Source: Gammaproteobacteria bacterium LSUCC0112
GTDB taxonomy: Bacteria > Pseudomonadota > Gammaproteobacteria > Pseudomonadales > Pseudohongiellaceae
DNA: 64,000 nucleotides
Direction of reading: 5' to 3'
Assembly: GCA_004535785.1 (NCBI GenBank)
Contig: SPIB01000001.1
Coordinates: forward strand, 1,011,637 to 1,075,636
This document shows positions 36,408 through 44,999 of the stretch, in pieces. Made by a program: the position numbers and the translations under genes. Numbering within the stretch: position 1 is the first letter of the stretch; every line of letters begins with the position of its first letter. The notes beneath the pieces were generated by a model, which saw nothing but the letters and a program-made list of their open reading frames with translations, was not told the origin of the DNA and did no database searches.

Positions 36408-37667
36408 GACAGGCCCTATACGACGATCCGTCATGCCCATGGCCTGCCGGCTGAACCAACGTTTGGCCGGCGGCACCAAGTCCATACCGAGTAATCCAAT
36501 ATTGCGTCCGAGTGCTAGTAGCGGACTGTTATTGGAAAACAACCGGGTTACCTGATCGCTGAAAACCACAGTCTGTTGCTGGTCGCGCTGCTGTCGTTGA
36601 ACATATTGCTGCAGCCATGAATAGTTTCCGATACTGGCTGCTTGCTCCGCAGCAACTGCTTCCGCCATCATCTCTGCCAGCTCACGCGCATCCCGTAATG
36701 CCAGATTCAAACCCTGTCCTGCAACCGGATGCAGCGTGTGTGCAACATTGCCCAGTAACACGATGCCGGGGCGAATCTGCTCACTGGCCAGTGTCAGGTT
36801 GAGCGGATACAGCACCCGCTCACCCACACGATTCAGTTTGCCAAGCCGATAGCCAAATCGCTGCTGCAGTGCCGCCAGAAACGCTTCATCTGACAGCGCC
36901 ATCGTCTCTGCGACCTGATCATCAGTCAGTGTCCAGACCAATGCGGCACGGTGCTCGCCGTCAAGATCAGGCAGTGGCAAAACGGCGAGCGGGCCGGTAT
37001 CGGTAAAACGCTCAAATGCGCAGCCCTGATGCGGCTTCTCAAAAGAGATATTGCTGATCAAGGCATGCTGGCCGTAAGGTTTACGTGTCAATGTGATACC
37101 CAGTTGTTCACACAAGGTTGAGCGGCCGCCATCGGCAATAACAAGCAAACGACTGGTGATTCGGGTTTCCGTCTGCGACCCGGCAGCCATTATCAGACTG
37201 ACGCCTTCCGGGACAGGTTTAACGCTGACAATACTGCCCGGCGCAAGCACTGCAATTTGTTTGCTGTTCAGCAAACCGCTGGCGATGACCTGATTCAGGT
37301 GTGTGTTTTCAGCAACATAGCCCAATGCTTCAACGTTCATGGCATCACTGCGCAGCCTTGCTGCACCCACATGCCCTTTATCAGAAACATGAATATCAGT
37401 GATGGCCGTTAACCCCGGGTAGAGCTGATCCCAGAGGCCTGCCTGCAGGAAAATCTGTCGGCTTCCCCAGGAGATGGCGGTGCTGCGCGCATCAAACGGT
37501 TTGCTGGCATCGCTGGCATCGTTGCCCAGTGCTGCGTTATCCACCAGCAAAATACGCAGGTTGCGCATCGCTGGCAGGGCGTCCAACAACAAGGCAAAGC
37601 TGCCACCGACCAGCCCGCCGCCGGCGATAACGATGTCGTAATGTGTTTCTGGCGAATTTATGAGCAT
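36390..37667 (-). CDS. ubiH: 2-octaprenyl-6-methoxyphenol hydroxylase UbiH
   Basis: FAD monooxygenase of 425 residues in ubiquinone synthesis (C1 hydroxylation). Rossmann motif 'IVIAGGGLVGGSFALLL' near residues 12-28, 'DGGRST' near 168 and 'LLGNVAHTLHPVAGQGLNLALRD' near 305-327. The gene lies 21 bases downstream of pepP on the same strand, the classical pepP-ubiH pairing. In 'LLGNVAHT' the common GD pair is GN; E. coli UbiH also has GNAA(Q)T, which supports this paralogue assignment. ATG 37667 is chosen over TTG 37673. Confidence 0.9.
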   Translation of the reverse strand: MLINSPETHYDIVIAGGGLVGGSFALLLDALPAMRNLRILLVDNAALGNDASDASKPFDARSTAISWGSRQIFLQAGLWDQLYPGLTAITDIHVSDKGHVGAARLRSDAMNVEALGYVAENTHLNQVIASGLLNSKQIAVLAPGSIVSVKPVPEGVSLIMAAGSQTETRITSRLLVIADGGRSTLCEQLGITLTRKPYGQHALISNISFEKPHQGCAFERFTDTGPLAVLPLPDLDGEHRAALVWTLTDDQVAETMALSDEAFLAALQQRFGYRLGKLNRVGERVLYPLNLTLASEQIRPGIVLLGNVAHTLHPVAGQGLNLALRDARELAEMMAEAVAAEQAASIGNYSWLQQYVQRQQRDQQQTVVFSDQVTRLFSNNSPLLALGRNIGLLGMDLVPPAKRWFSRQAMGMTDRRIGPVSRRHQ

Positions 37668-37688
37668 GCTCAACGTTATCCGATCTGT

Positions 37689-39077
37689 CTAGTGGGTCCG
37701 CAACGCCATCAATGCTTCGATTTCATCCGTTGTTTTAGGCACCGCATGTGTTAACACCTGGTTGCCGGTGCGTGTGATTAATACGTCATCTTCGATGCGT
37801 ATGCCGATACCTCGCCACTTTTTGGCTACTTTTTTGTTATCGGGCGCAATGTAGATGCCTGGCTCAATGGTCATGACCATCCCCGCTTCGAGAGGTCGTG
37901 ATGCACCTGCCTTCTGATAGGCACCCGCGTCGTGCACATCAATTCCCAGCCAGTGGCTGGCACCATGCATATAAAAATCACGATAGGCACCGGACTTGAT
38001 CAAATCTGCGGCCTTGCCGGTCAACAATCCCAGCGCTATGAGCCCCTCGGTAATGACCTTGACCGTGACATTGTGCACTTCATCGCGGATGACACCCGGA
38101 CGCATGACCTTGATTGCCTCCAGCTGCGCCGTCAGTACCACGTCGTATAAGGCCTTTTGCTCCTTGCTGAAACGCCCACTGACCGGGAAGGTCCGGGTAA
38201 TATCAGCCGCGTAGTACTCAAATTCACAGCCCGCATCAATCAGCACCAGATCGCCACTGCGCAAGGGCTGGTTGTTGTTGATGTAATGCAGAATGCAGGC
38301 ATTGGCACCGGCGGCAACAATGCTGTTATAGGCAGGGGCGCGGCTGCCCGACATCATAAATTCATGCAGCAGTTCTGCTTCAAGGTGATATTCATAACGT
38401 CCGGCACTGGCTGCCAGCATGGCGCGTTTGTGAGCGCGTGCTGAAATATCGGCAGCCTCCTGCATCAAAGCGATTTCACCTTTGCTCTTGAACAGGCGCA
38501 TCTCATGTATCAACGGATCGAGCATCACAAACCCGGTTGGCGGGTTGGCGCCTTGTCGTGTTTTGCTGCGTACAGTTTTTAACCACTGCATCACGCGCTC
38601 ATCAAAACCGGCATCTTTACCCATACATGAATAAATATTGTCACGACCATCCATAAGGCCCGGAAGAATGCGGTCGATGTCCGTGATGGGATACGCTTCG
38701 TCAATCAACAGCGTGGTTTTGGCCTGCTGTGGCCCGGTCAGGATGCCCGTCCACAACTCTTTGGTTTTATCTTTGGGTTGGCAAAACAGCACAACCTCGC
38801 CTTGTTCGCGACCCGGCAACAAGACCAACACTGCATCATCTTCAGTAAATGCACTCAGATAATAAAAGTCGCTGTCCTGGCGATAGGGGTATTCAGTATC
38901 ATGACTGCGGGTGCGCTGCGGGGCAGCCGACAACAGCGCGATACTGTTCTTTTTCATGCGGGACATCAGTGTTCGGCGTCGAAGTGCGGCTTCCTGATAC
39001 AGTGCGGTGCCGGTCAAGAAGGATTTCTCTACGTACGCTGATTTCACTGGTTTAGTCACTTTTGTTTGTTTTGCCAT
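37689..39077 (-). CDS. pepP: Xaa-Pro aminopeptidase PepP
   Basis: M24B metallopeptidase of 462 residues removing N-terminal residues before proline. The N-terminal domain has 'DTEYPYRQDSDFYYLSAF'. The metal ligands are in 'LVLIDAGCEFEYYAADITRTFPV' (two Asp near 280-291), 'HGASHWLGIDVHD' (His near 375), 'MTIEPGIYI' (Glu) and 'GIRIEDDVLIT' (Glu). It is about 20 residues longer than E. coli PepP at the N-terminus. It heads a pepP-ubiH transcript. The YgfB gene that usually precedes pepP is absent here. Confidence 0.92.
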   Translation of the reverse strand: MAKQTKVTKPVKSAYVEKSFLTGTALYQEAALRRRTLMSRMKKNSIALLSAAPQRTRSHDTEYPYRQDSDFYYLSAFTEDDAVLVLLPGREQGEVVLFCQPKDKTKELWTGILTGPQQAKTTLLIDEAYPITDIDRILPGLMDGRDNIYSCMGKDAGFDERVMQWLKTVRSKTRQGANPPTGFVMLDPLIHEMRLFKSKGEIALMQEAADISARAHKRAMLAASAGRYEYHLEAELLHEFMMSGSRAPAYNSIVAAGANACILHYINNNQPLRSGDLVLIDAGCEFEYYAADITRTFPVSGRFSKEQKALYDVVLTAQLEAIKVMRPGVIRDEVHNVTVKVITEGLIALGLLTGKAADLIKSGAYRDFYMHGASHWLGIDVHDAGAYQKAGASRPLEAGMVMTIEPGIYIAPDNKKVAKKWRGIGIRIEDDVLITRTGNQVLTHAVPKTTDEIEALMALRTH

Positions 39078-39230
39078 GCCTGTTTTAACACCTGTCTGCG
39101 GTTTTAAAGTGAATGTTCTATCACTGCTTGTTGTTATAACGCCTTTTTTTATTGAGAGTTTTTGTCAGGCGTTATTGACCGTCCCATGCCACGTCTCTAT
39201 AGTAACGCTCATATCAGATTCAGCGTATTC

Positions 39231-39452
39231 ATGGAAATGACTGACGATCAGTTCAACACACTTGACGAAAAAATCACGGCGCTGATCGCCTTGTGTGCTG
39301 CTATGAAGCAGGAAAATCAACTGCTCAGGGCTGGGCAGCATAACTGGCAAACCGAACGCCAGCAACTGCTTGAGAACAACCGCCAGGCCAAGGTGCGACT
39401 TGAGTCAGTGCTGAATCGCCTGCGATCAATGGAACAGTCCCCGAGCGCCTGA
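39231..39452 (+). CDS. TIGR02449-type coiled-coil protein
   Basis: A 73-residue protein dominated by one heptad-rich helix ('LDEKITALIALCAAMKQEN' to 'ESVLNRLRSMEQ'). It is encoded directly before zapA, where the TIGR02449 family (a ZapB-like helical protein) is found in Pseudomonas-type bacteria. A role with ZapA at the division ring is inferred from place and shape. ATG 39231 is used; ATG 39237 is close. A longer reading from 39162 adds a basic, unconserved segment. Its stop is one base before the zapA start. Confidence 0.75.
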   Translation: MEMTDDQFNTLDEKITALIALCAAMKQENQLLRAGQHNWQTERQQLLENNRQAKVRLESVLNRLRSMEQSPSA

Positions 39453-39453
39453 T

Positions 39454-39780
39454 ATGAGCAATTCCCTGGAAGCCGCCAGCACGGTTGTTGTCAAAATACT
39501 GGATCGTGAGTACCAAATCAGTTGTCCGCCCTCTGAACAGGATGCCTTGTTCAAATCAGCTCGCCATCTTGATGAAAACATGCGGAAAATCAAGACGCGC
39601 GGGACCATTCACGGGCTTGAGAAAATTTCTGTGATGGCCGCGCTCAACATTACCCATGAGCTTCTTCAGAAGAATCGTCAGATTAATGAGTCGCGTCAGA
39701 GCACTGCCCAGCAGATCAAATTCCTCGAAGACAAAGTTGAGCGGGCGTTGCAAAACTTCCGCCAGATCGAACTTCAGTAG
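39454..39780 (+). CDS. zapA: Cell division protein ZapA
   Basis: A 108-residue FtsZ-ring stabiliser. The N-terminal domain has 'VVKILDREYQISCPPSEQDAL' (residues about 12-32) and 'AARHLDENMRKIK'-type residues (SARHLDENM near 38-46). 'VMAALNITHELLQ' follows, and a C-terminal coiled coil runs to the end. It is coupled to the TIGR02449 gene upstream. The 6S RNA and fau follow, the normal gammaproteobacterial layout. Confidence 0.92.
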   Translation: MSNSLEAASTVVVKILDREYQISCPPSEQDALFKSARHLDENMRKIKTRGTIHGLEKISVMAALNITHELLQKNRQINESRQSTAQQIKFLEDKVERALQNFRQIELQ

Positions 39781-39827
39781 ATATTTTCTATCGATCGACT
39801 GAATCAAGTTGTATATACTGACCTTAC

Positions 39828-40004
39828 AGTTACCTGGGGTGAGCGCCAGCTGAAGGTGTCCTTGAGCCGATATTCAAAACCCCGGAGGCTCCTTGATAGA
39901 TGTTGTTGTGCATGTCCGCCTGACGGAAAGCCTTATACATCGCTGGAGCCACCACCTGAGCCTTTGGGTTCAGGGCTAATTCGGCAGCGTCATTCCGGGT
40001 GACT
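39828..40004 (+). ncRNA. ssrS: 6S RNA
   Basis: About 177 bases between zapA and fau, the conserved site for this RNA. The ends pair over 10 bp (39828-39837 with 39995-40004, three G-U pairs). Inside, GAGCCGATATT, the GGAAAGCCTTA segment and the hairpin CTGAGCC/GGGTTCAG match E. coli and Pseudomonas 6S RNA. A TATACT -10 element lies at 39814-39819, 9 bases before the likely 5' end. 6S RNA mimics an open promoter and sequesters sigma-70 RNA polymerase in stationary phase. End points are predicted from pairing. Confidence 0.93.
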
Positions 40005-40063
40005 TCCAAACTTGATACTCGTTTGATACTCAATAACTGAGTAAACCTTTTCCAGAACAGCGC

Positions 40064-40666
40064 ATGTCGTCAGACAGTCTTCTTACCCGCCAGCAGTCTC
40101 GTCGTCACGCGCTGAATCAACGCCGCCAGTTATCCGTATTTCAGCAAAAAACAGCGGAGATGGCGCTTTGTCGTCGGATCCGCCGCTTGCCTGTGTATCG
40201 CAAGGCACGAGCCATCAGCGTTTATCTGTCCACGGCCAGCGAAATCGGCACAATGACTGTATTAAAGATGGCTGAACGGGACGGCAAACACTGCTATGTC
40301 CCCGTCTTGCATCCCTGGCAACAACATAAAATGGCGTTCATGCGCTACCGCGCGGGTGAAAAATTACAGCGCAACCACTGGGGAATCGCCGAGCCTGCCC
40401 TGAGCATCGATGCTTGTATTGCTGCCAGACAGCTTGATCTGGTGATGATGCCGTTGGTGGCGTTTGACATGGCGGGCAGACGATTGGGTATGGGACAGGG
40501 ATTTTATGATCGCGCATTTGCTTTTCGCAGACATTTATCCGGCAAACCTTTCCTGCTCGGGTTAGCGCATGAGTGTCAGCAGGCCTTGCGCCCGCTCGAG
40601 TCCCAGCCATGGGACGTAGACATGGACGCCGTTGTCACGCCCGTGCGAATTATCCACTTCAGATAA
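40064..40666 (+). CDS. fau: 5-formyltetrahydrofolate cyclo-ligase
   Basis: ATP-dependent enzyme of 200 residues turning 5-formyl- into 5,10-methenyl-tetrahydrofolate (YgfA). The N-terminal basic segment 'RQQSRRHALNQRR' contacts ATP. The family motif is 'GRRLGMGQGFYDRAF' near residues 142-156, with 'DLVMMPLVAFD' before it. It probably shares the 6S RNA transcript, as in E. coli where ygfA follows ssrS. The next feature is a tiny minus-strand gene whose stop immediately abuts this one. Confidence 0.92.
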   Translation: MSSDSLLTRQQSRRHALNQRRQLSVFQQKTAEMALCRRIRRLPVYRKARAISVYLSTASEIGTMTVLKMAERDGKHCYVPVLHPWQQHKMAFMRYRAGEKLQRNHWGIAEPALSIDACIAARQLDLVMMPLVAFDMAGRRLGMGQGFYDRAFAFRRHLSGKPFLLGLAHECQQALRPLESQPWDVDMDAVVTPVRIIHFR

Positions 40667-40759
40667 TCACAGCAATCCGCTTTGCGCCACACCACTGATG
40701 ACAACACTGAGTGCAAATAGAAAGATCACCACTGTAATCATGTCGGGTTTGCGTTTCAT
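40667..40759 (-). CDS. Putative 30-residue single-span membrane peptide
   Basis: An open frame of 31 codons starting MKRKPDMITVVIFLFALSVV and ending with GLL. A basic head is followed by one hydrophobic helix of about 18 residues, typical of small inner-membrane peptides. I recall similar MKRKPDM-type peptides in other gammaproteobacteria but cannot confirm it. Its stop is right after the convergent fau stop. The ribosome-binding site is weak (AAGAG about 8 bases upstream). An AT-rich promoter region lies behind it, toward imuA. Confidence 0.55.
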   Translation of the reverse strand: MKRKPDMITVVIFLFALSVVISGVAQSGLL

Positions 40760-40797
40760 GGGCTGCTCTTTTAATTAATTATTTTGTTTTCCAGTTA

Positions 40798-40811
40798 ATT
40801 AAGATCTTAAT
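40798..40811. promoter_or_regulatory. 14-bp perfect palindrome in the divergent region before imuA
   Basis: ATTAAGATCTTAAT is perfectly symmetric. It lies in the 349-base gap between fau and imuA, 38 bases upstream of the small membrane peptide start. The rest of the gap is AT-rich. It may be an operator or simply AT-rich sequence; no known factor is assigned. Confidence 0.3.
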
Positions 40812-40959
40812 CTGACAGAGAATCAAGAAAAGCGACCTAACGCACTGAAGAGTATTATAAATTCCCTCTTTAGACAATTAAATTGGTGGTTTTTTATACA
40901 ACTTTTCTTATAAAGCAGAGCCAAACGATAAAAAATCCTTCTTGATCACACGGCAAATA

Positions 40960-40995
40960 CTGTATAGATTTACACCATACTGAATTTATATACAG
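40960..40995. promoter_or_regulatory. LexA box (and a second weaker one) upstream of imuA
   Basis: CTGAATTTATATACAG at 40980-40995 fits the gammaproteobacterial LexA consensus CTG-N10-CAG, 20 bases before the imuA ATG. A second site, CTGTATAGATTTACAC (40960-40975), has the first half-site and a one-base change in the last. Two sites spaced 20 bases apart, about two helical turns, would allow cooperative repression. Confidence 0.85.
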
Positions 40996-41015
40996 CTAAT
41001 AGCGCCGGAGCTCCC

Positions 41016-41804
41016 ATGTTTTCTCCCGATAGCCCGCTCAACAAACCAGAGGACAACGTTTCAGAGGTTAAAGTTCAGCAGTTGCTGGCGGAGACACCTG
41101 GCTTGTGGCGCGGTAATCATCCCGGCAATTCAAATGTGACATACCTTGCGCGGACATACTCAACAACACGCTCAAGCAGTCAGACATCAGGCGATTTATT
41201 TGGTGCGTCGGAACAGCATCTTGAACACAACAGCCGGTCTGTGCCGACTCAAAGTACGGGGTTTCACGCCTTGGATGAGTTGCTACCGTGGGGAGGATGG
41301 CCAACAAGCGGTTTGGTAGAGATCATCAGTCGGCACAAGGCCATTGGAGAACTGCAATTACTGATGCCTTTGTTGCGCAGTCGCAGCCATCAGCCCCAGT
41401 CGCTGTTATGGATAACTCCCCCATATCAGCTGCATGGTCCAGCACTGGCACAATCAGGCATCAATATTCGGAACAGTTTTGTCATTCCGGCACAAACTCG
41501 CTGCAACAATGCCTTGTGGAGCATTGAAAAAGCCCTGCAGTCCACGGAGTGCGGCATGGTGCTGGCGTGGCAGAGCTGGTTGAGTGGGCGTGTCATTCGC
41601 CGGCTGCAAATGGCGGCAAGCGAAGGCAAAACACTGGGTGTTTTATTCCATCAGCGCCCCACCCCCCATTCACCCGCAACCCTGCAACTGGAACTCAGTG
41701 CGGCACCAGACTCAGATGATGGTTGCCGGCAGATAGGCATCAGACTTCTGCGGGCAAAAGGCAGCCATCGTCAGGGCGAAATAAGGCTGCGCCTGCCAAG
41801 GTAA
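41016..41804 (+). CDS. imuA: Translesion synthesis protein ImuA
   Basis: A 262-residue RecA-like protein of the SOS mutagenesis cassette. The N-terminal half is low-complexity up to residue 80. 'STGFHALDELLPWGGWPTSGLVEI' near 81-104 and 'LLWITPPYQLHGPALAQSGI' are the typical ImuA features, which recall RecA but lack a full Walker A. Its role is to help ImuB and DnaE2 at damaged DNA. The gene lies 6 bases before imuB and has a LexA box at -20. Confidence 0.88.
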   Translation: MFSPDSPLNKPEDNVSEVKVQQLLAETPGLWRGNHPGNSNVTYLARTYSTTRSSSQTSGDLFGASEQHLEHNSRSVPTQSTGFHALDELLPWGGWPTSGLVEIISRHKAIGELQLLMPLLRSRSHQPQSLLWITPPYQLHGPALAQSGINIRNSFVIPAQTRCNNALWSIEKALQSTECGMVLAWQSWLSGRVIRRLQMAASEGKTLGVLFHQRPTPHSPATLQLELSAAPDSDDGCRQIGIRLLRAKGSHRQGEIRLRLPR

Positions 41805-41810
41805 TGCTTC

Positions 41811-43247
41811 ATGGCAGTCAATAGTTATGCTTTAAGGGCACGTGGTGCTGCGCATTTAAGGCCCATCAGCCGTCCAGCATACAAACTCGGTTTACCTGCC
41901 AGCAGATCTTTCTGGTATGCCTTGCATTTCCCTGCCCTTAATCAGGACGGTCATGCACCACACATTAATGAGCTGGCGGCACTTTGCCTGAGCGTCAGCG
42001 ATCAAATTTATATCCCCGGACAGGATGTACTGGCCATCGATGTGCGCAGCAGTCTGCGTTTGTTTGGCGGCATTCGTGGCCTCTCCCGCACGCTGCGCCC
42101 GACCATGCAAGACAAGCTCAGTCAATTGCAACGACCACTTCTGTATGTAGAAGCGGCCAGCCCGAGCGCAGCCGCCAGTATCCTGTTGTCTCGTGCCCAT
42201 CGAAATACACTGATTACCGAGCGCGAAGGTTTGCGCTCCGCCCTGGGCAACATCACGATAGAGCATCTGGCACTCGATAAAAAAGTCAAAAATCGCCTCA
42301 CGGCTTGTGGATTGCTTCACTTGCGCGATCTCTGGCGCCTTCCGTCTGCGGCATTAAGACTTCGGTTTGGCCGGGAGATCAGTGACTATCTTGCTCAATT
42401 GGTCGGCGAGCAAACACCCAATATTCCGCGCTGGCATGAAAATCGATTGTTTAATCAGACAGTTACACCCGATGCTCCTGCCGAAACACCCGCTGATATC
42501 CTTGTATTGGCAGCAGTGCTCTTTGATCAATTGCAGGTGTTTTTACGCAACCAGCACAAGACAACCAGCCAGATGCTCATTGAGTTAACTGACATCGCAA
42601 AACACACACACTCGCTTGAGCTTTGCACCAGACACCCTGTTCGTGAGCGTTCAGTCTGGTTGATGCTGCTTGAGCATAAACTTCAGAAGATCATAATCCG
42701 ATGTCCAGTTGCGTCACTGCGTGTAATGTGCCGTCACTTTCAGGAGTATTGCCCGGCAGGTGCCCACCCGGCACAAAACCGGACGCAACACCCAGACTCC
42801 AATAAAACCTCGCCTGATCTATTGGAGTTATTGTCTGCCCGCCTTGGCAAAGACGCTATTTTTATGATTCATCAGGAGGAGGATTATGACCCGGCGGTTG
42901 CCGGGAGTTATCTGAACTACGAAGAGGCACCCACGGTCAAACCCCCGTTAAAGGCGCCACGCAGTCGGGGTTTTATGCCCGAGGGCAAACAACCGTGCCT
43001 GCTATTACCTGCACCAATGCTCCTGACAACACGGCAGCAGAAACCCGTCTATCTTTCCCCGCTGACAATGCTGCAAGGACCGGATCGTATAGAAACACGC
43101 TGGTGGACGGGCCAGGATATACAGAGAGATTATTATGTTGCGCGCAACCTGCAAGGCATGCGCTTATGGATATTCCGTGACCTCAAGCGCAGTAAGATGG
43201 TCTCCGGCAACCAGTCTTGCTGGTTTTTGCAGGGATTCTTTGCCTGA
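41811..43247 (+). CDS. imuB: DNA polymerase Y-family protein ImuB
   Basis: A 478-residue Y-family relative without polymerase activity, which acts as the hub linking the beta clamp, ImuA and DnaE2. 'VLAIDVRSSLRLFGGIRGLSR' near residues 80-100 is the ImuB form of the polymerase palm region, where a catalytic acidic pair is replaced. A little-finger-like domain follows to about residue 330 and a C-terminal tail after it. ATG 41811 starts the protein; there is a 6-base gap to imuA, so the two are co-translated. Confidence 0.88.
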   Translation: MAVNSYALRARGAAHLRPISRPAYKLGLPASRSFWYALHFPALNQDGHAPHINELAALCLSVSDQIYIPGQDVLAIDVRSSLRLFGGIRGLSRTLRPTMQDKLSQLQRPLLYVEAASPSAAASILLSRAHRNTLITEREGLRSALGNITIEHLALDKKVKNRLTACGLLHLRDLWRLPSAALRLRFGREISDYLAQLVGEQTPNIPRWHENRLFNQTVTPDAPAETPADILVLAAVLFDQLQVFLRNQHKTTSQMLIELTDIAKHTHSLELCTRHPVRERSVWLMLLEHKLQKIIIRCPVASLRVMCRHFQEYCPAGAHPAQNRTQHPDSNKTSPDLLELLSARLGKDAIFMIHQEEDYDPAVAGSYLNYEEAPTVKPPLKAPRSRGFMPEGKQPCLLLPAPMLLTTRQQKPVYLSPLTMLQGPDRIETRWWTGQDIQRDYYVARNLQGMRLWIFRDLKRSKMVSGNQSCWFLQGFFA

Positions 43248-43252
43248 TTAAC

Positions 43253-43990
43253 TCAGAGAGCCGATTGCCAAAGGTCATTCAGATAGGGGAAGTTCCACTT
43301 TTCAGGTGACTCTCTCGCCTCAATACGATCGTCAATGCCGGGCGCAGACAAATCGATCACAGACTGTGCGATTGGCAAACTGGAGCGCAGTGAAAAAAAT
43401 GCTTTCACCTTGGGTTTTAACATCTGCCCCTCATTTTGCTCTATCACCACAGCCAGCCGCTGGCTGCTCAAGCGCACCAGACTGCCCACGGGATAAATGC
43501 CTATGGCCTTGATAAAGGCCTTCAGTAATTCCGGGTCAAAGTGGCCTTTCCACTGCGCCATACGTTGAATCGATTCGGCTGGCCCCCAACCTTTTTTATA
43601 GGGTCGGTTAGAGGTAATCGCGTCATACACATCACAAATCGCCCCGATTCGGGCAAACAGGGAAATCTGATCCTACTTGAGGCCATGCGGATAACCTGTC
43701 CCATCTATCTTCTTATGGTGATGCAGACAAACATCAATGACTTCTGCTTCCACTCCACCTGCTTGTGTCAGAATCTCGGCACCCTTGACCGGGTGTGATT
43801 TGATAATCACAAACTCTGAATCGGTGAGTGCGCCCGGTTTATTACCGATGATATCCGGAACTGCCATCTTGCCAACATCGTGTAATAACCCGGCAGCGCC
43901 AACAAGCCGTATCTGCGGGCCAAAAATCAATAACGACATGTTACTAGAGTCACCACAGCGGTTTAAAGTGCTAGACTTGTCAGGGTAGTC
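43253..43990 (-). pseudogene. HD-GYP phosphodiesterase remnant with an in-frame amber codon
   Basis: Reading the minus strand gives 'GAAGLLHDVGKMAVPDIIGNKPGALT', 'SHPVKGAEIL' and 'HHHKKIDGTGYPHGLK' (HD and GYP motifs present), then TAG at 43673-43675. The same frame then continues with 'DQISLFARIGAICDVYDAITSNRPYKKG' and an intact C-terminus. This single amber replaces the residue after GLK. The N-terminal DUF3391-type region and the first part of the HD domain are also missing; the frame opens from 43990 with unrelated residues. It is therefore a decayed gene, not a working c-di-GMP phosphodiesterase. Confidence 0.85.
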
Positions 43991-44066
43991 TTATATCAGC
44001 GGCAATTTGTCGGCAATCCTAAGTTTTACCAACACGTTTAAGCGTTTTTTCTTCAGATACCCACTC

Positions 44067-44999
44067 ATGACAAGCACTACAAAAGCCTGGTTACAAATCC
44101 ATCTGTGTGTTGTGCTTTGGGGCTTCACTGCCATTCTGGGCAAACTCATTACGATGGATGCGCTGCCCCTGGTGTTGTGGCGCATGGCACTGGTTGCGAT
44201 CATTCTGTTGCTGTTACCGTCTGTGCTGAGATCGTTGCGCGAGTTACCCGTGCGTCTGACCGGTATCTATATCGGCATTGGTATCCTGGTTACACTGCAC
44301 TGGCTGACGTTTTATGGGGCTATCCGTTTGTCCAATGCCTCTGTGGCAGTGACCTGTATTGCCACCGTACCGGTTTTTCTGGCAGTTCTCGAACCTATTC
44401 TGGCAGGCAGACGTTTTCAACCCTCAGAATTACTCCTTGGGCTGATGGTATTGCCCGGCATTGTGTTGGTTGTTGGCGGTACACCGGAGGAAATGAACGG
44501 CGGTATTGTAATGGGACTCGTGTCCGCAATGTTTGTTGCGCTGTTTGCGGCACTGAACAAGCGCTACGTGCTCAACGCTGATGCATTGACTGTCACTGCC
44601 ATTGAAATGGCCGCCGGCGCGGTGATGCTGCTAGTTATTGGCCTGCTGTATCAACTGCTCCCGGGTTTACCCGAGGTGCCCGGTATTGTTGAAAGTCCTG
44701 CGGATCTCTTTGCATTGCCACGAGGCAACGACGTACTCTGGCTATTGATACTGGCGTTGGGATGTACACTGCTGCCGTTTGCATTGTCATTGGTCGCACT
44801 GCGCCAACTCTCTGCTTATGCCAGTTCATTGGCCGTCAATCTGGAGCCGTTGTACGCCATTGCCTTGGCCATCGTACTGCTGGGAGAGCAGCAGGAAGTC
44901 AGCGCGGGCTTTTATGCAGGCGCAGCGCTGATTGTGACGGTTGTGCTGATCTACCCATGGTGGAGCCGACGGGGGACGGTATTGGCTCAGCAGAACTGA
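44067..44999 (+). CDS. EamA/DMT-superfamily transporter
   Basis: A 310-residue membrane protein of ten helices in two EamA repeats. Repeat 1 begins 'LCVVLWGFTAILGKLI' and repeat 2 'GLVSAMFVALFAALNKRYV'. The helix end 'SSLAVNLEPLYAIALAIVLLGEQ' is the typical EamA motif. It probably exports a small metabolite such as an amino acid. It lies between the HD-GYP remnant and a secreted paralogue, inside the mutasome region. ATG 44067 is preferred over the longer reading from 44007. Confidence 0.87.
   Translation: MTSTTKAWLQIHLCVVLWGFTAILGKLITMDALPLVLWRMALVAIILLLLPSVLRSLRELPVRLTGIYIGIGILVTLHWLTFYGAIRLSNASVAVTCIATVPVFLAVLEPILAGRRFQPSELLLGLMVLPGIVLVVGGTPEEMNGGIVMGLVSAMFVALFAALNKRYVLNADALTVTAIEMAAGAVMLLVIGLLYQLLPGLPEVPGIVESPADLFALPRGNDVLWLLILALGCTLLPFALSLVALRQLSAYASSLAVNLEPLYAIALAIVLLGEQQEVSAGFYAGAALIVTVVLIYPWWSRRGTVLAQQN

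Noticed and set aside
43673-43675. TAG in the HD-GYP gene as a recoded or read-through codon
   Set aside because: There is no sign of a pyrrolysine or selenocysteine context, and the N-terminal part of the gene is also lost, so simple decay explains it.
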